Shown here: positions 46,164 to 54,927 of the stretch, one piece after another
How positions within the stretch are numbered: the first letter of the stretch is position 1
Layout of the letters: the number at the start of each line of letters is the position of its first letter
Assembly: GCF_000427785.1 (NCBI RefSeq)
Contig: NZ_ATYR01000012.1
Coordinates: 62,001 to 126,000 of the forward strand
Source of the DNA: Massilia alkalitolerans DSM 17462
GTDB lineage: Bacteria; Pseudomonadota; Gammaproteobacteria; Burkholderiales; Burkholderiaceae_D
Direction: 5' to 3'
Length of the DNA: 64,000 nt
Made by a program: the position numbers and the translations under genes
Notes under the pieces: model-generated
What the model was told of the DNA's origin: nothing
Databases searched by the model: none
Seen by the model: the letters and a program-made list of their open reading frames with translations, nothing else

Positions 46164-46721
46164 ATGGCATTGCATATCGTTCATTTCATCGGACCGATCA
46201 ACCACCATTCCGCCAGCAGCATTCGCAACAATTGCTTGCAGGCGCTGCAAAACGGCGCGACCGAGATCGAACTGCACATGTCCAGCGAGGGCGGCAACAT
46301 GACGGCCGGCTTCGCCCTGTATTTCTTCCTGAAGTCGCTGCCGGTGCCGCTTACCACCCACAATATCGGCAGCGTGGAATCGGTGGCCGTGGTCATCTTC
46401 CTGGCCGGGCAAAAACGCTATGCCTGCCCCGGCACCCGCTTCCTGATCCACCCGCTGCACTGGGGTTTCGGCAGCCTGGTTGCGGCCGACCACTCGCGTG
46501 TCTCCGAATGGCGTGACTGCCTCGACTTCGACGCCGAGCGCTATGCCAGCATCTTCCTCGAGGCCACGACCGCCGCCGGCTCCCCCACCGACATCCGCAG
46601 CAACCTGACCGGCAATGCGCGCATCTTCGACGCCGACGGGGCGGTGAAGGCCGGCATCGTCCACCGCGCCGTGCAGGCGCAGCTGCCGGCAGCCGGGTCC
46701 ACATGCCATTGGTGGAATTGA
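46164..46721 (+). CDS. ClpP-like serine protease, orphan
   Basis: 185 aa from the ATG at 46164 with GGGAG 5 bases upstream. It has the ClpP/crotonase fold pattern: VHFIGPINHHSA, LHMSSEGGNMTAGFALYFFL (oxyanion Gly pair), SVESVAVVIFLAGQKRYA with the likely nucleophile in SVES, and RFLIHPLHWGFG with the catalytic His (HP in place of the usual HQP). No Clp ATPase gene is near, and the sequence differs from housekeeping ClpP. It may act without an unfoldase or in a special pathway. Confidence 0.82.
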   Translation: MALHIVHFIGPINHHSASSIRNNCLQALQNGATEIELHMSSEGGNMTAGFALYFFLKSLPVPLTTHNIGSVESVAVVIFLAGQKRYACPGTRFLIHPLHWGFGSLVAADHSRVSEWRDCLDFDAERYASIFLEATTAAGSPTDIRSNLTGNARIFDADGAVKAGIVHRAVQAQLPAAGSTCHWWN

Positions 46722-46757
46722 TCTGACAACACGCTGTTTCAATTGCACAACACGTAA

Positions 46758-46780
46758 TGACATTTCGGAATGAAATGTCA
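46758..46780. promoter_or_regulatory. Perfect palindrome upstream of the porin gene
   Basis: TGACATTTC (46758-46766) and GAAATGTCA (46772-46780) are exact inverse copies around GGAAT. A second TGTCG follows 10 bases after the last TGTCA, faintly like a Pho box but with 10- instead of 11-base spacing. It lies ~130 bp before the porin start. Confidence 0.5.
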
Positions 46781-46908
46781 CCAATTGTCGTCTTTTGAGT
46801 TGCATCAAAAATTGCTCGCTGGATAGAATAATTTCCAGAGTTTCACGGCGCTGCCTGCTTGCTGCCTTTTCAGCGCCGCCTTTTCGAGCAGCTTTTGCAA
46901 CAAGAACG

Positions 46909-48168
46909 ATGATGAAAAAAAGTGTAATTGCTACCCTGCTGGCGCTTCCGCTGGCAGTCCCGGCCGCCTTTGCGCAGGATGGCGCCGGCTTCCCTTCCGT
47001 AAAAATCAGCGGCTTCGGCACCGGCGCCCTGACCTATGCCGACACCCGCCACGCCGAATTCGCACGCCCGAACCAGGCTGAAGGTTCGGCGCGCGGTTTC
47101 CGCACCGGCATCGACTCCAACCTCGGCCTGCAGGCCGACATGCCGGTCAACAGCTGGCTGTCGCTGACCGCCCAGGGCCTGGTGCGCAAGGATGCCGAAG
47201 CGAGCTACGGCGCCGAGCTGACCTGGGCCTTCGCCAAGGCCCGCATCTCGGACGAGCTGAGCGTGCGCGTCGGCCGCGTCGGCCTGCCGGTGTTCATGAT
47301 CTCCGACTACCGCAACGTCGGCTACGCCAACCACACCGTGCGTCCGCCGGCGGAAGTCTATTCGCAGGTGCCCTTCAACAGCATCGACGGCCTGGATGTC
47401 ACCTGGCAGCACGGCTTCGGCGACACCAGCCTGACCACCCAGGTGGCCTACGGCAACGTGAAGTCGCCGCTGGCCGGCGGCATGCACGCCAAGGGCAAGC
47501 AGATTGCCGCCTTGAACATCAGCGCCGAACACGGCCCCTTCACCGTCCGCGCCGGCCACGCCACCGCCAAGGTCACGGTCGACGACTCGGCCTCGCTGAA
47601 CACCCTGGTGGGCGGCCTGCGCGCTGCCGGCGCCGGCTATCGCTTCCCGCAACTGCTCACCCTCGCCGATGAGATCCAGGCCAACGAAAAGCGTGCGACC
47701 TTCAGCTCGCTGGGCCTGGCCATGGACTGGAGCGACATCGTCGTCCAGACCGAGTACGCCAAGCGCAAGACCAAGGCCTACATCAACGACACCAGCGCCT
47801 GGTACGTGATGGGCGGCTACCGCATCGGCAAGTTCATGCCTTACGTCAGCCACGCCGTGCTGAAGATCGACAGCGCCGTCGTCAACACCGTGCCGGCAGC
47901 CTGCCCGGCCGGCTACCCGGCCGCCTGCACCCCGACCATGCAGCAGCTCGGCGCCGGCGTACGCCGCCTGCCGAACACCGGCGTCGGCCAGGGCGAGCAG
48001 TCGACCAGCAGCTTCGGTTTCCGCTGGGACTTCGCCAGCTCGGTCGCCCTGAAAGCGCAGATCGACCGCGTCAAGCCGAAGAACGGCAGCGGCCTGTTCG
48101 TGAACGCCCAGCCGGGCTTCAAGGGCGACGTCGTCGTCGGCGCCGTGGCCCTCGACTTCGTGTTCTAA
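46909..48168 (+). CDS. Outer-membrane porin
   Basis: 419 aa. A signal peptide (KKSVIATLLALPLAVPAAFA) is followed by a beta-barrel made of alternating strands (VKISGFGTGALTYADT, LGLQADMPVNSWLSLTAQGL, ISDELSVRVGRVGLPVFMI, AWYVMGGYRIGKFMPYVSH) and a terminal Phe (VGAVALDFVF). Two adjacent ATGs fit the frame; the first is used. It is followed at 10 bp by a periplasmic PstS-like gene and then a chemoreceptor, suggesting a nutrient-sensing set. The substrate is unknown. Confidence 0.87.
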   Translation: MMKKSVIATLLALPLAVPAAFAQDGAGFPSVKISGFGTGALTYADTRHAEFARPNQAEGSARGFRTGIDSNLGLQADMPVNSWLSLTAQGLVRKDAEASYGAELTWAFAKARISDELSVRVGRVGLPVFMISDYRNVGYANHTVRPPAEVYSQVPFNSIDGLDVTWQHGFGDTSLTTQVAYGNVKSPLAGGMHAKGKQIAALNISAEHGPFTVRAGHATAKVTVDDSASLNTLVGGLRAAGAGYRFPQLLTLADEIQANEKRATFSSLGLAMDWSDIVVQTEYAKRKTKAYINDTSAWYVMGGYRIGKFMPYVSHAVLKIDSAVVNTVPAACPAGYPAACTPTMQQLGAGVRRLPNTGVGQGEQSTSSFGFRWDFASSVALKAQIDRVKPKNGSGLFVNAQPGFKGDVVVGAVALDFVF

Positions 48169-48178
48169 GGAGCGGACC

Positions 48179-48586
48179 ATGCACAAGATGATTGCAAAGC
48201 TGTTCGCTGCAGCCGCCCTCCTTGCAGCCGCTCCCGCGATGGCCGAAGTGGTCGTGGTGGTGAACCCGAAGGCCGCCGAAGCCTCGATGACCAGGGAGCA
48301 GGTGGCCCAGTTCTTCCTGGGTAAATCCAGCGCCATGACCCCGATCGACCAGGCCGATGCGAGCCCGGTCCGCGCCGAGTTCTACAAGAAGGTCGCGGAA
48401 AAAGACGCCGCCCAGGCCAAGGCCCTGTGGTCGAAGCTGGTCTTCACCGGCAAGGCCACGATGCCGAAGGAAGTCGCCGACAACGCCGCCGTGAAGGCCG
48501 CCGTCGCCGCCAACCCGAAGGCCATCGGCTACATCGACAAGAGCGCCGTCGACGGCAGCGTCAAGGTCGTCTACTCGGCACAGTAA
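48179..48586 (+). CDS. Small PstS-like periplasmic substrate-binding protein
   Basis: 135 aa, far shorter than PstS (~340 aa). The signal peptide ends at PAMAE. The remaining ~112 residues match the PBP-like small domain seen in phosphate-binding-like proteins: VVVVNPKAAEASMTREQVAQFFLGKS, ALWSKLVFTGKATMPKEVADN and NPKAIGYIDKSAV. GGAG is 6 bases before the ATG. It is translated between the porin and chemoreceptor genes and may hand a ligand to the receptor, which is inference. Confidence 0.82.
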   Translation: MHKMIAKLFAAAALLAAAPAMAEVVVVVNPKAAEASMTREQVAQFFLGKSSAMTPIDQADASPVRAEFYKKVAEKDAAQAKALWSKLVFTGKATMPKEVADNAAVKAAVAANPKAIGYIDKSAVDGSVKVVYSAQ

Positions 48587-48660
48587 GAGGCAACACCCTT
48601 ACGTAGCACCCGCCGCCGGCCATGCGCCGCCGGCGGTTTATGCATTCTGGAGACTTCACC

Positions 48661-50223
48661 ATGAGCATCAAGCGCAGGATCTGGGCACTGCCCGTCATTT
48701 CCGCCATTATTTTCGGCCTTGGCGCCGGCGCCAGCGCGATGATCGCGAACGGCGCGCTGACCTCGATTACCACGACCGCGAGCGTCGACTATCCGGTGCT
48801 CGATGCTTCCAAGGCACTCATTCTCGACGTCGCAGCCGTCACCGACGGCCTGCAGGACGCGGTCGCCGAAGGCGACAAGGACAAGATCGGCCAGGTCGGC
48901 GAGCAGGCCGACAAGCTGCGCGCCAAGCTCGAAAAGTTCAAGCAGATCCCGGGGCAGCTGGAAGCCGGCACGCGCCTGGGCAAGGAATTCGACGCCTATT
49001 ACGCGCCGGCCCTGTCGGCCGCGCGCATCATGCTCGACATGGAGCAAGGCGATCCGCAGCTTGTCGTCGGCAAGATGCAATCGGCCCTCGCCGTGCTGAA
49101 CGGCGACCTGGCCAAGGTCAACGAGGCGGCCCAGCGACAGTTTGCGGCCGGCATCGAAGCCAGCAAGAACAGCGTGAACGAGGTCGTGATCTCGATGATC
49201 GTGACCGCGCTGATCGTGATCGCCAGCCTGGCGCTGGTCTCGTGGTTCGTGGTGCGCACCATCTGGCAGCAACTGGGCGGCGAACCGGAATACGCCCGCG
49301 AGATCGCCCAGGCCGTGGCCAGCGGCGACCTGTCGACCGAGATCCGCCTGGAAGCCGGCGACAAGGGCAGCCTGCTGGTGGCACTGAAGGAAATGCGCGG
49401 CCGCCTGGCGACCCTGGTCGCCGAGATCAAGCTGTCGGCCGACACCATCGCCCTGGCCAGCTCGGAAATCGCGAGCGGCAATGCCGACCTGGCGCGCCGC
49501 ACCGAATCGCAGGCCGAGAGCCTGGACCGTACCACCCGCTCGATGGAAGAACTCACCGGCGCCGTGCGCGAGAACGCGAGCGCCGCCAGCCAGGCCAATG
49601 CCCTGGTCGAGAGCGCGACCAGCATCGCGACCCGCGGCGGCCAGGTCGTGGGCGGCGTGGTGAGCACCATGGGCGACATCAACAGCTCGGCGAACAAGAT
49701 CGTGGAGATCATCTCGGTCATCGACGGCATCGCCTTCCAGACCAATATCCTGGCGCTGAATGCGGCAGTGGAAGCGGCGCGCGCCGGCGAACAGGGCCGC
49801 GGCTTCGCGGTGGTGGCGGGCGAGGTGCGCAACCTGGCGCAGCGTTCGGCGGCGGCGGCCAAGGAGATCAAGGAACTGATCGGCGACTCGGTGTCCAAAG
49901 TGAGCGCCGGCAGCGCGCTGGTCGATGAAGCCGGCGTGACCATGGGCCAGATCGTGGAATCGGTGCGCAAGGTGCAGACCATCATGGCCGAGATCAGCGC
50001 CGCGGGCGCGCGCCAGAGCGCCGGCATCGACGACATCGGCCGCGCGATCGGCAGCATCGACGAGATGACCCAGCAGAACTCGGCGCTGGTGGAGGAAGCC
50101 TCGGCGGCGGCGGAGTCGCTCTCGGAGCAGACCACGCAGCTCACCAGCGCACTGTCGGTGTTCAAGCTGGAGACGGCAACGCCGGGGCTCGGTTCGCCTG
50201 CCAGGCGGCTGGCGCTCAAGTAA
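48661..50223 (+). CDS. Methyl-accepting chemotaxis protein
   Basis: 520 aa from the ATG at 48661. Order: first membrane helix ([20 protein letters not shown]), periplasmic four-helix sensor (~35-175), second helix ([20 protein letters not shown]), HAMP, then the cytoplasmic signalling domain with the hairpin tip [24 protein letters not shown] segment and [20 protein letters not shown]. Methylation-site helices flank the tip. No C-terminal NWETF-type pentapeptide is present. It senses a periplasmic ligand and controls CheA/CheW elsewhere. Confidence 0.95.
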   Translation: MSIKRRIWALPVISAIIFGLGAGASAMIANGALTSITTTASVDYPVLDASKALILDVAAVTDGLQDAVAEGDKDKIGQVGEQADKLRAKLEKFKQIPGQLEAGTRLGKEFDAYYAPALSAARIMLDMEQGDPQLVVGKMQSALAVLNGDLAKVNEAAQRQFAAGIEASKNSVNEVVISMIVTALIVIASLALVSWFVVRTIWQQLGGEPEYAREIAQAVASGDLSTEIRLEAGDKGSLLVALKEMRGRLATLVAEIKLSADTIALASSEIASGNADLARRTESQAESLDRTTRSMEELTGAVRENASAASQANALVESATSIATRGGQVVGGVVSTMGDINSSANKIVEIISVIDGIAFQTNILALNAAVEAARAGEQGRGFAVVAGEVRNLAQRSAAAAKEIKELIGDSVSKVSAGSALVDEAGVTMGQIVESVRKVQTIMAEISAAGARQSAGIDDIGRAIGSIDEMTQQNSALVEEASAAAESLSEQTTQLTSALSVFKLETATPGLGSPARRLALK

Positions 50224-50246
50224 GCCGTCGATCGTCGCGCTTGCGG

Positions 50247-50283
50247 GCCGGCATGGCGTTATCGGCGCCATGCCGGCTTTTTT
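50247..50283 (+). terminator. Strong intrinsic terminator after the chemoreceptor gene
   Basis: Perfect 12-bp stem GCCGGCATGGCG / CGCCATGCCGGC followed by TTTTTT. It lies 24 bp after the stop and separates the chemoreceptor unit from pilB. Confidence 0.92.
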
Positions 50284-50486
50284 GCGCCCGCGCGCGCCGC
50301 ATCAAGGCATTCCCTTGCCACCTCAACCATAATGCTTGTCGACCCAACCACAAGCGTTATTGGCTGCACCATATACGTGGCGCGTACGCATCTCCCGGGG
50401 CACGGCAAGCTTTACAAATTTGATGCCTGTAGGCATCATCAAAGAATCCATCCCGGGTAAAACTCCGTCCTTTCAGCCCTTCTCTT

Positions 50487-52214
50487 ATGGCAGCAGTCCT
50501 TCCCAACACGATCACCGGTGCGCCCCTGTCGGGCCTGGCGCGGGCGCTCGTGCAGGCCGGCCGCCTGAGCCCGGGACAGGCGGATGGGCTGCACAAGAAA
50601 GCCGCCGCCGACAAGACCGCCTTCATCGACGCCCTGCTCGAGAGCGGCATCATCGAGCCGGCCGCCCTGGCCAGCTTCTGCGCCGAGACCTTCGGCTACC
50701 CTTTGCTCGACCTGTCCTGCTTCGCGCCCGAATCCCTCCCGGCGACCGCCATCGACGCCAAGCTGATGCAGGCGCAGCGCGTCATCGCGCTGGCCAAGCG
50801 TGGCAACAAGATGTCGGTGGCGCTGTCCGACCCGACCAATATCCAGGCCCTGGACCAGATCAAGTTCCAGAGCGAGGCCTCGGTGGAGCCGGTGATCGTG
50901 GCCCACGATGTCCTGCTCAAGCTGCTGGACAAGCTGGCCAAGAGCACCGAAGCCAGCCTGAACGAGCTGGTCGGCGACGATGCCGAGATCGAATTCGCCG
51001 AGGAAGAAGCGCAGGCGGCCGCGCTGCCGGACCCGGCGAGCGATGTCGAGGATGCGCCGATCGTGCGCTTCCTGAACAAGATCCTGATGGACGCGCTCCA
51101 GCTGGGCGCCTCCGACATCCACTTCGAGCCCTACGAGAAGTACTACCGCATCCGCATGCGCGTCGACGGCGTGCTGCGCGACCATGCCAATCCGCCGCTG
51201 TCGATCCGCGAGAAGCTGGTCTCGCGCATCAAGGTGCTGGCCAAGCTCGACATCTCGGAAAAGCGCGTGCCGCAGGACGGCCGCATGCGCCTGATCGTCG
51301 GCCCGACCCGCAGCATCGACTTCCGTGTCAGTACCCTGCCCACGCTGTTCGGCGAAAAGACCGTCATGCGTATCCTCGACGCCACCCAGGCGCAGATGGG
51401 CATCGACGCGCTCGGCTACGATCCCGAACAAAAGGCGCTGCTGCTGGACGCGATCTCGCGCCCCTACGGCATGGTGCTGGTCACCGGCCCAACCGGCTCC
51501 GGCAAGACGGTATCGCTGTACACCTGCCTGAACGTATTGAACAAGCCCGGCATCAACATCTCGACCGCCGAAGACCCGGCCGAGATCAACCTGCCCGGCG
51601 TGAACCAGGTGAACGTCAACGACAAGGCCGGCCTGACTTTCCCGGTGGCGCTGAAGTCTTTTCTCCGCCAGGATCCGGATATCATCATGGTCGGCGAGAT
51701 CCGCGACCTGGAAACCGCCGACATCGCGATCAAGGCCGCCCAGACCGGCCACATGGTGTTCTCGACCCTGCACACCAACGACGCGCCCTCGACCCTGACC
51801 CGCCTGATGAACATGGGCGTGGCGCCTTTCAATATCGCCTCCTCGGTCATCCTGATCACGGCGCAGCGCCTGGCGCGCCGCCTGTGCAGCTGCAAGCAGC
51901 CGCTCGAGACCTCGCGCGAGGTGCTGGTCGCGGCCGGCTACCGCGACAGCGACCTGGAAGGCGGCTGGAAGCCCTATGGCCCGGTGGGCTGCGACCGCTG
52001 CCTCGGCTCCGGCTACAAGGGCCGCGTCGGCATCTACCAGCTCATGCCGATCACCCCGGCCATCGAGGCCCTGATCCTCGCGCACGGCAATTCGATGCAG
52101 ATCGCCGAGCAGGCCGAGAAGGAAGGCGTGAACTCGCTGCGCCGCTCCGGCCTGATGAAGGTAAAACAAGGACTCACCAGTCTCGAAGAAGTGCTCGGCT
52201 GCACCAACGAATAG
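50487..52214 (+). CDS. pilB: Type IV pilus assembly ATPase PilB
   Basis: 575 aa, standard length. The hexameric ATPase at the inner membrane drives pilin polymerisation. Order: N-terminal T2SSE domain (~40-140), then DASDIHFEP-like GASDIHFEPYEKYYRIRMRVDG, Walker A GPTGSGKT, Asp box ISTAEDPAEINLPGVNQV, Walker B DPDIIMVGEIRD, His box TGHMVFSTLHTNDA and a tetracysteine zinc site (RLCSCKQP, then CDRCLGSGYKGR). pilC follows 13 bp later. Confidence 0.97.
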   Translation: MAAVLPNTITGAPLSGLARALVQAGRLSPGQADGLHKKAAADKTAFIDALLESGIIEPAALASFCAETFGYPLLDLSCFAPESLPATAIDAKLMQAQRVIALAKRGNKMSVALSDPTNIQALDQIKFQSEASVEPVIVAHDVLLKLLDKLAKSTEASLNELVGDDAEIEFAEEEAQAAALPDPASDVEDAPIVRFLNKILMDALQLGASDIHFEPYEKYYRIRMRVDGVLRDHANPPLSIREKLVSRIKVLAKLDISEKRVPQDGRMRLIVGPTRSIDFRVSTLPTLFGEKTVMRILDATQAQMGIDALGYDPEQKALLLDAISRPYGMVLVTGPTGSGKTVSLYTCLNVLNKPGINISTAEDPAEINLPGVNQVNVNDKAGLTFPVALKSFLRQDPDIIMVGEIRDLETADIAIKAAQTGHMVFSTLHTNDAPSTLTRLMNMGVAPFNIASSVILITAQRLARRLCSCKQPLETSREVLVAAGYRDSDLEGGWKPYGPVGCDRCLGSGYKGRVGIYQLMPITPAIEALILAHGNSMQIAEQAEKEGVNSLRRSGLMKVKQGLTSLEEVLGCTNE

Positions 52215-52227
52215 GCGACAAGAACAT

Positions 52228-53463
52228 ATGGCAACCTCCCTACAACCCCGGAGCCGCACCGCAGCGCAGGTCAAGGAAGCGGTCTACGCCTGGGAAGGCA
52301 AGGACAAGACCGGCAAGACCGTGCGCGGCGAACTGCGCGCCGGCGGCGAGGCGATCGTCAACGTCACGCTGCGCCGCCAGGGCATCCTGGTCACCAAGGT
52401 CAAGAAGAAGGCCTACCGCAGCGGACGCAAGATCACCGACAAGGACCTGACCCTGTTCACGCGCCAGCTGGCCACCATGATGAGGGCCGGCGTGCCGCTG
52501 CTGCAGGCCTTCGACATCGTCGGCAAGGGCCACGCCAACCCGTCCATGTCCAAGCTGATCATGGACCTGCGCAACGACGTCGAGACCGGCACCAGCCTGA
52601 ACAATGCCTTCCGCAAGTACCCGGTCTACTTCGACCCGCTGTTCTGCAACCTGGTGGGCGCTGGCGAACAGGCCGGCATCCTGGAAGACCTCCTGACCCG
52701 CCTGGCGATCTACAAGGAAAAGACGCTGGCGATCAAGGGCAAGATCAAGTCGGCCCTGATGTACCCGATCTCGATCATCGCGATCGCCTTCGTCGTCACC
52801 GCGATCATCATGATCTGGGTGGTCCCCGCCTTCAAGGAAGTGTTCAAGACCTTCGGCGCCGACCTGCCCGCCCCGACCCTGATCGTGATGGGCATCTCGG
52901 ACTTCGTCGTGGAATGGTGGTGGCTGATCTTCGGCGGGCTGTTCGCCGGCCTGTACTTCTTCTTCCAGTCCTGGAAGCGCTCGCGCAAGATGCAGCAGGC
53001 GATGGACCGCCTGCTGCTGCGCCTGCCGATCTTCGGCGCCGTGATCCGCAAGGCCACCATCGCGCGCTGGACCCGCACCCTGTCGACCATGTTCGCCGCC
53101 GGCGTGCCGCTGGTCGAAGCGCTCGACTCGGTCGGCGGCGCCTCGGGCAACGACGTCTACCTGGAAGCGACCAAGAAGATCCAGACCGAAGTCAGCACCG
53201 GCACCAGCCTGACCATCTCGATGCAGAACGCGAACGTGTTCCCCAACATGGTCATCCAGATGGTGCAGATCGGCGAGGAATCCGGCTCGCTCGACGCCAT
53301 GCTGGGCAAGGTGGCGGATTTCTTCGAAGAAGAAGTGGACGAAGCGGTGGCGGCGCTGTCGTCGCTGATGGAGCCGCTGATCATGGTGATCCTGGGGGTG
53401 CTGATCGGCGGGCTGGTGATTGCGATGTATATGCCGATCTTCAAGCTGGGGTCGGTGGTCTGA
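52228..53463 (+). CDS. pilC: Type IV pilus inner-membrane platform protein PilC
   Basis: 411 aa with two GspF domains (~65-190 and ~270-395) and three membrane helices. Signatures: FTRQLATMMRAGVPLLQAFDIVG, FCNLVGAGEQAGILEDLLTRLA, SALMYPISIIAIAFVVTAI, then the repeat RTLSTMFAAGVPLVEALDSV and MIQVGEESGSLD-like MVQIGEESGSLDAML. It anchors PilB at the pilus base. In most betaproteobacteria pilD follows; here the accessory island starts directly after the stop. Confidence 0.97.
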   Translation: MATSLQPRSRTAAQVKEAVYAWEGKDKTGKTVRGELRAGGEAIVNVTLRRQGILVTKVKKKAYRSGRKITDKDLTLFTRQLATMMRAGVPLLQAFDIVGKGHANPSMSKLIMDLRNDVETGTSLNNAFRKYPVYFDPLFCNLVGAGEQAGILEDLLTRLAIYKEKTLAIKGKIKSALMYPISIIAIAFVVTAIIMIWVVPAFKEVFKTFGADLPAPTLIVMGISDFVVEWWWLIFGGLFAGLYFFFQSWKRSRKMQQAMDRLLLRLPIFGAVIRKATIARWTRTLSTMFAAGVPLVEALDSVGGASGNDVYLEATKKIQTEVSTGTSLTISMQNANVFPNMVIQMVQIGEESGSLDAMLGKVADFFEEEVDEAVAALSSLMEPLIMVILGVLIGGLVIAMYMPIFKLGSVV

Positions 53464-53794
53464 CCAACCGTTGTAGGTTCTCAGAATACTTCGCAGTATC
53501 TCAAAAAACTTCGCAGTGAAGTCGCAGTAATTCTCACGTAGTTCGCAGTAGCTCTACCTCTGTCTGAGGTAAAGCTACTGCTTAAGTACGACTATCTAAA
53601 CCCCTACTTGCCAGCAGAGAAATGCGGGCCGTACACTGAGCCTTGAGGGACTTCCGCCCCCCCTTATCGGACGTTTAACAGCGTCCGAAGCGGTCGTCTT
53701 ACCAAGAGAAGGCGACTGCGAGGCGAGAGCGCCGAGTCCGGGCACCTGCCCGAGTTTCGTGTCGTTCGACCTCGCAGATTACATTACCGCTTCT
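53464..53794. other. Island left junction with phased repeats and hairpins
   Basis: 331 bp with no gene. The 7-mer TCGCAGT recurs at 53491, 53511, 53522 and 53543 (steps of 20, 11 and 21 bp). A near-perfect 14-bp hairpin (AGTAGCTCTACCTC / GAGGTAAAGCTACT, one mismatch) spans 53548-53580. A second hairpin CGGACG / CGTCCG is near 53677-53697. Base composition falls from here on. It could be an attachment site or a structured RNA. Confidence 0.5.
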
Positions 53795-54457
53795 CTAATC
53801 TTCTGACAGCCAGTAGACGTCACCATCATATTCATCCTCATCCAAGTCACGTGTCCGAGGGTGCCCAAGACGTTCAAGTGAAACGAGAGTGCCGTCTCCA
53901 TACATCCGTCGGCCGACTTTCGCGAATTGCACCACTGCGACAACGGGTACCACTAGCGACGCTTCCTCATTGTAGGCGCGAACTTCACCATGGACGTCGA
54001 ATCGCAGAAAATCCGGTATTTCATCCTCCTTGCAATGACGGTGGGTCGACGTTGCCTGGTGGCCATCCGGAAAACCGATTTCGCGCTTTATCGCGTGAAT
54101 TCGGGAATCAAAGGAGTCTTCGAAGGTTATTCGAGCTGCACTGTCCATACCTGACATGGTTGTTAGCCAGAATGGTGTGATACCACTCGGCCGAAATGCC
54201 ATCGTAGCTTCTCGCCACTGTGCCTCAGTCAGGGAAAGCCCGAGGTCAGTCGCTCGTGCGAGCCCTGCGCCTTCGTCGAAGAGAACGTAGTGTGGCTTAC
54301 GATTCAGGGTCTCAAGATCCGAAACGCGAAGTGACGCATAGGTTCGATGGCCTAAACAGGCAGCGAGCAGCTGATGCACCTGGCCGAGTTTAATTTTGGG
54401 TGTGTGCTTAGAAAGGAGGGAGTGTGCAATGCCACTCCAGCGGGAGAACTGGTCCAT
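53795..54457 (-). CDS. Hypothetical protein of the island
   Basis: 220 aa. The N-terminal ~50 residues form a helical motif (SKHTPKIKLGQVHQLLAACL, then GHRTYASLRVSDLETL) known from several mobile-element proteins as a small helical domain; the rest (RPSGITPFWLTTMSGMDSAA, VVPVVAVVQFAKVGRRMYGD) is mixed alpha/beta, with an acidic end (DLDEDEYDGDVYW). No enzyme motif is recognised. It faces pilC across the repeat-rich junction and is not in an operon with the ThiC-like unit, which lies ~430 bp upstream on the same strand. Confidence 0.75.
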   Translation of the reverse strand: MDQFSRWSGIAHSLLSKHTPKIKLGQVHQLLAACLGHRTYASLRVSDLETLNRKPHYVLFDEGAGLARATDLGLSLTEAQWREATMAFRPSGITPFWLTTMSGMDSAARITFEDSFDSRIHAIKREIGFPDGHQATSTHRHCKEDEIPDFLRFDVHGEVRAYNEEASLVVPVVAVVQFAKVGRRMYGDGTLVSLERLGHPRTRDLDEDEYDGDVYWLSED

Positions 54458-54780
54458 GATTGTCTCTCAATGCGCAGGAAACGTTGAGCGTTTAGCGTCT
54501 GCTGCGTTGAGAATCATGCGACGCGGAAGCAAGAGATAAATTCGTACCAGTTTAAGCCGCTCAAAACTTGGGCTGGGAGCCCAGGCGAGTCACACCCACT
54601 GTAATTCTGCCATTGAAACAAGTGAAATGCAACTTATGACTTGCGATCAGCTGGCCGCCAGTCGCCTTCGGAAGTGGTCATCTCCGTTCAGCCGATCTTG
54701 GCTGTTCGGCGTCGGGCAGCTGTCGACCGATTGAATGCGCAACCCGAAGCGGACCTTCTACTGTGGTGAGGTTCTAAATA
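54458..54780. other. Gene-free stretch between island genes
   Basis: 323 bp with no reading frame, repeat or terminator that I can support. It carries the promoter of the 220-aa gene on the minus strand. Confidence 0.5.
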
Positions 54781-54927
54781 TTAATGGGGCTCGCCTGCCA
54801 CTTCCTTTTTGATGCTTTCTAACTCGTCATTGGGCCGGCTCGAGCTGTCAAGGGCATATACCGAACCAAGCAGTTGGTATACACGATCACAGGGGACAAG
54901 TTTTCGCACAACGATCACAGCCGCCAC
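54781..54927 (-). CDS. Possible 48-aa protein overlapping the ThiC-like gene end
   Basis: A frame shifted by one from the ThiC-like gene begins at a GTG (54927) inside its last codons and continues past its stop to TAA at 54781. The product is MAAVIVVRKLVP-like at the start and then CDRVYQLLGSVYALDSSS, ending in ELESIKKEVAGEPH. The amphipathic composition beyond the overlap looks like real protein, and the gap to the next gene is otherwise empty. There is no clear ribosome site, so it would depend on coupled translation. It may also be a chance frame. Confidence 0.35.
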   Translation of the reverse strand: MAAVIVVRKLVPCDRVYQLLGSVYALDSSSRPNDELESIKKEVAGEPH

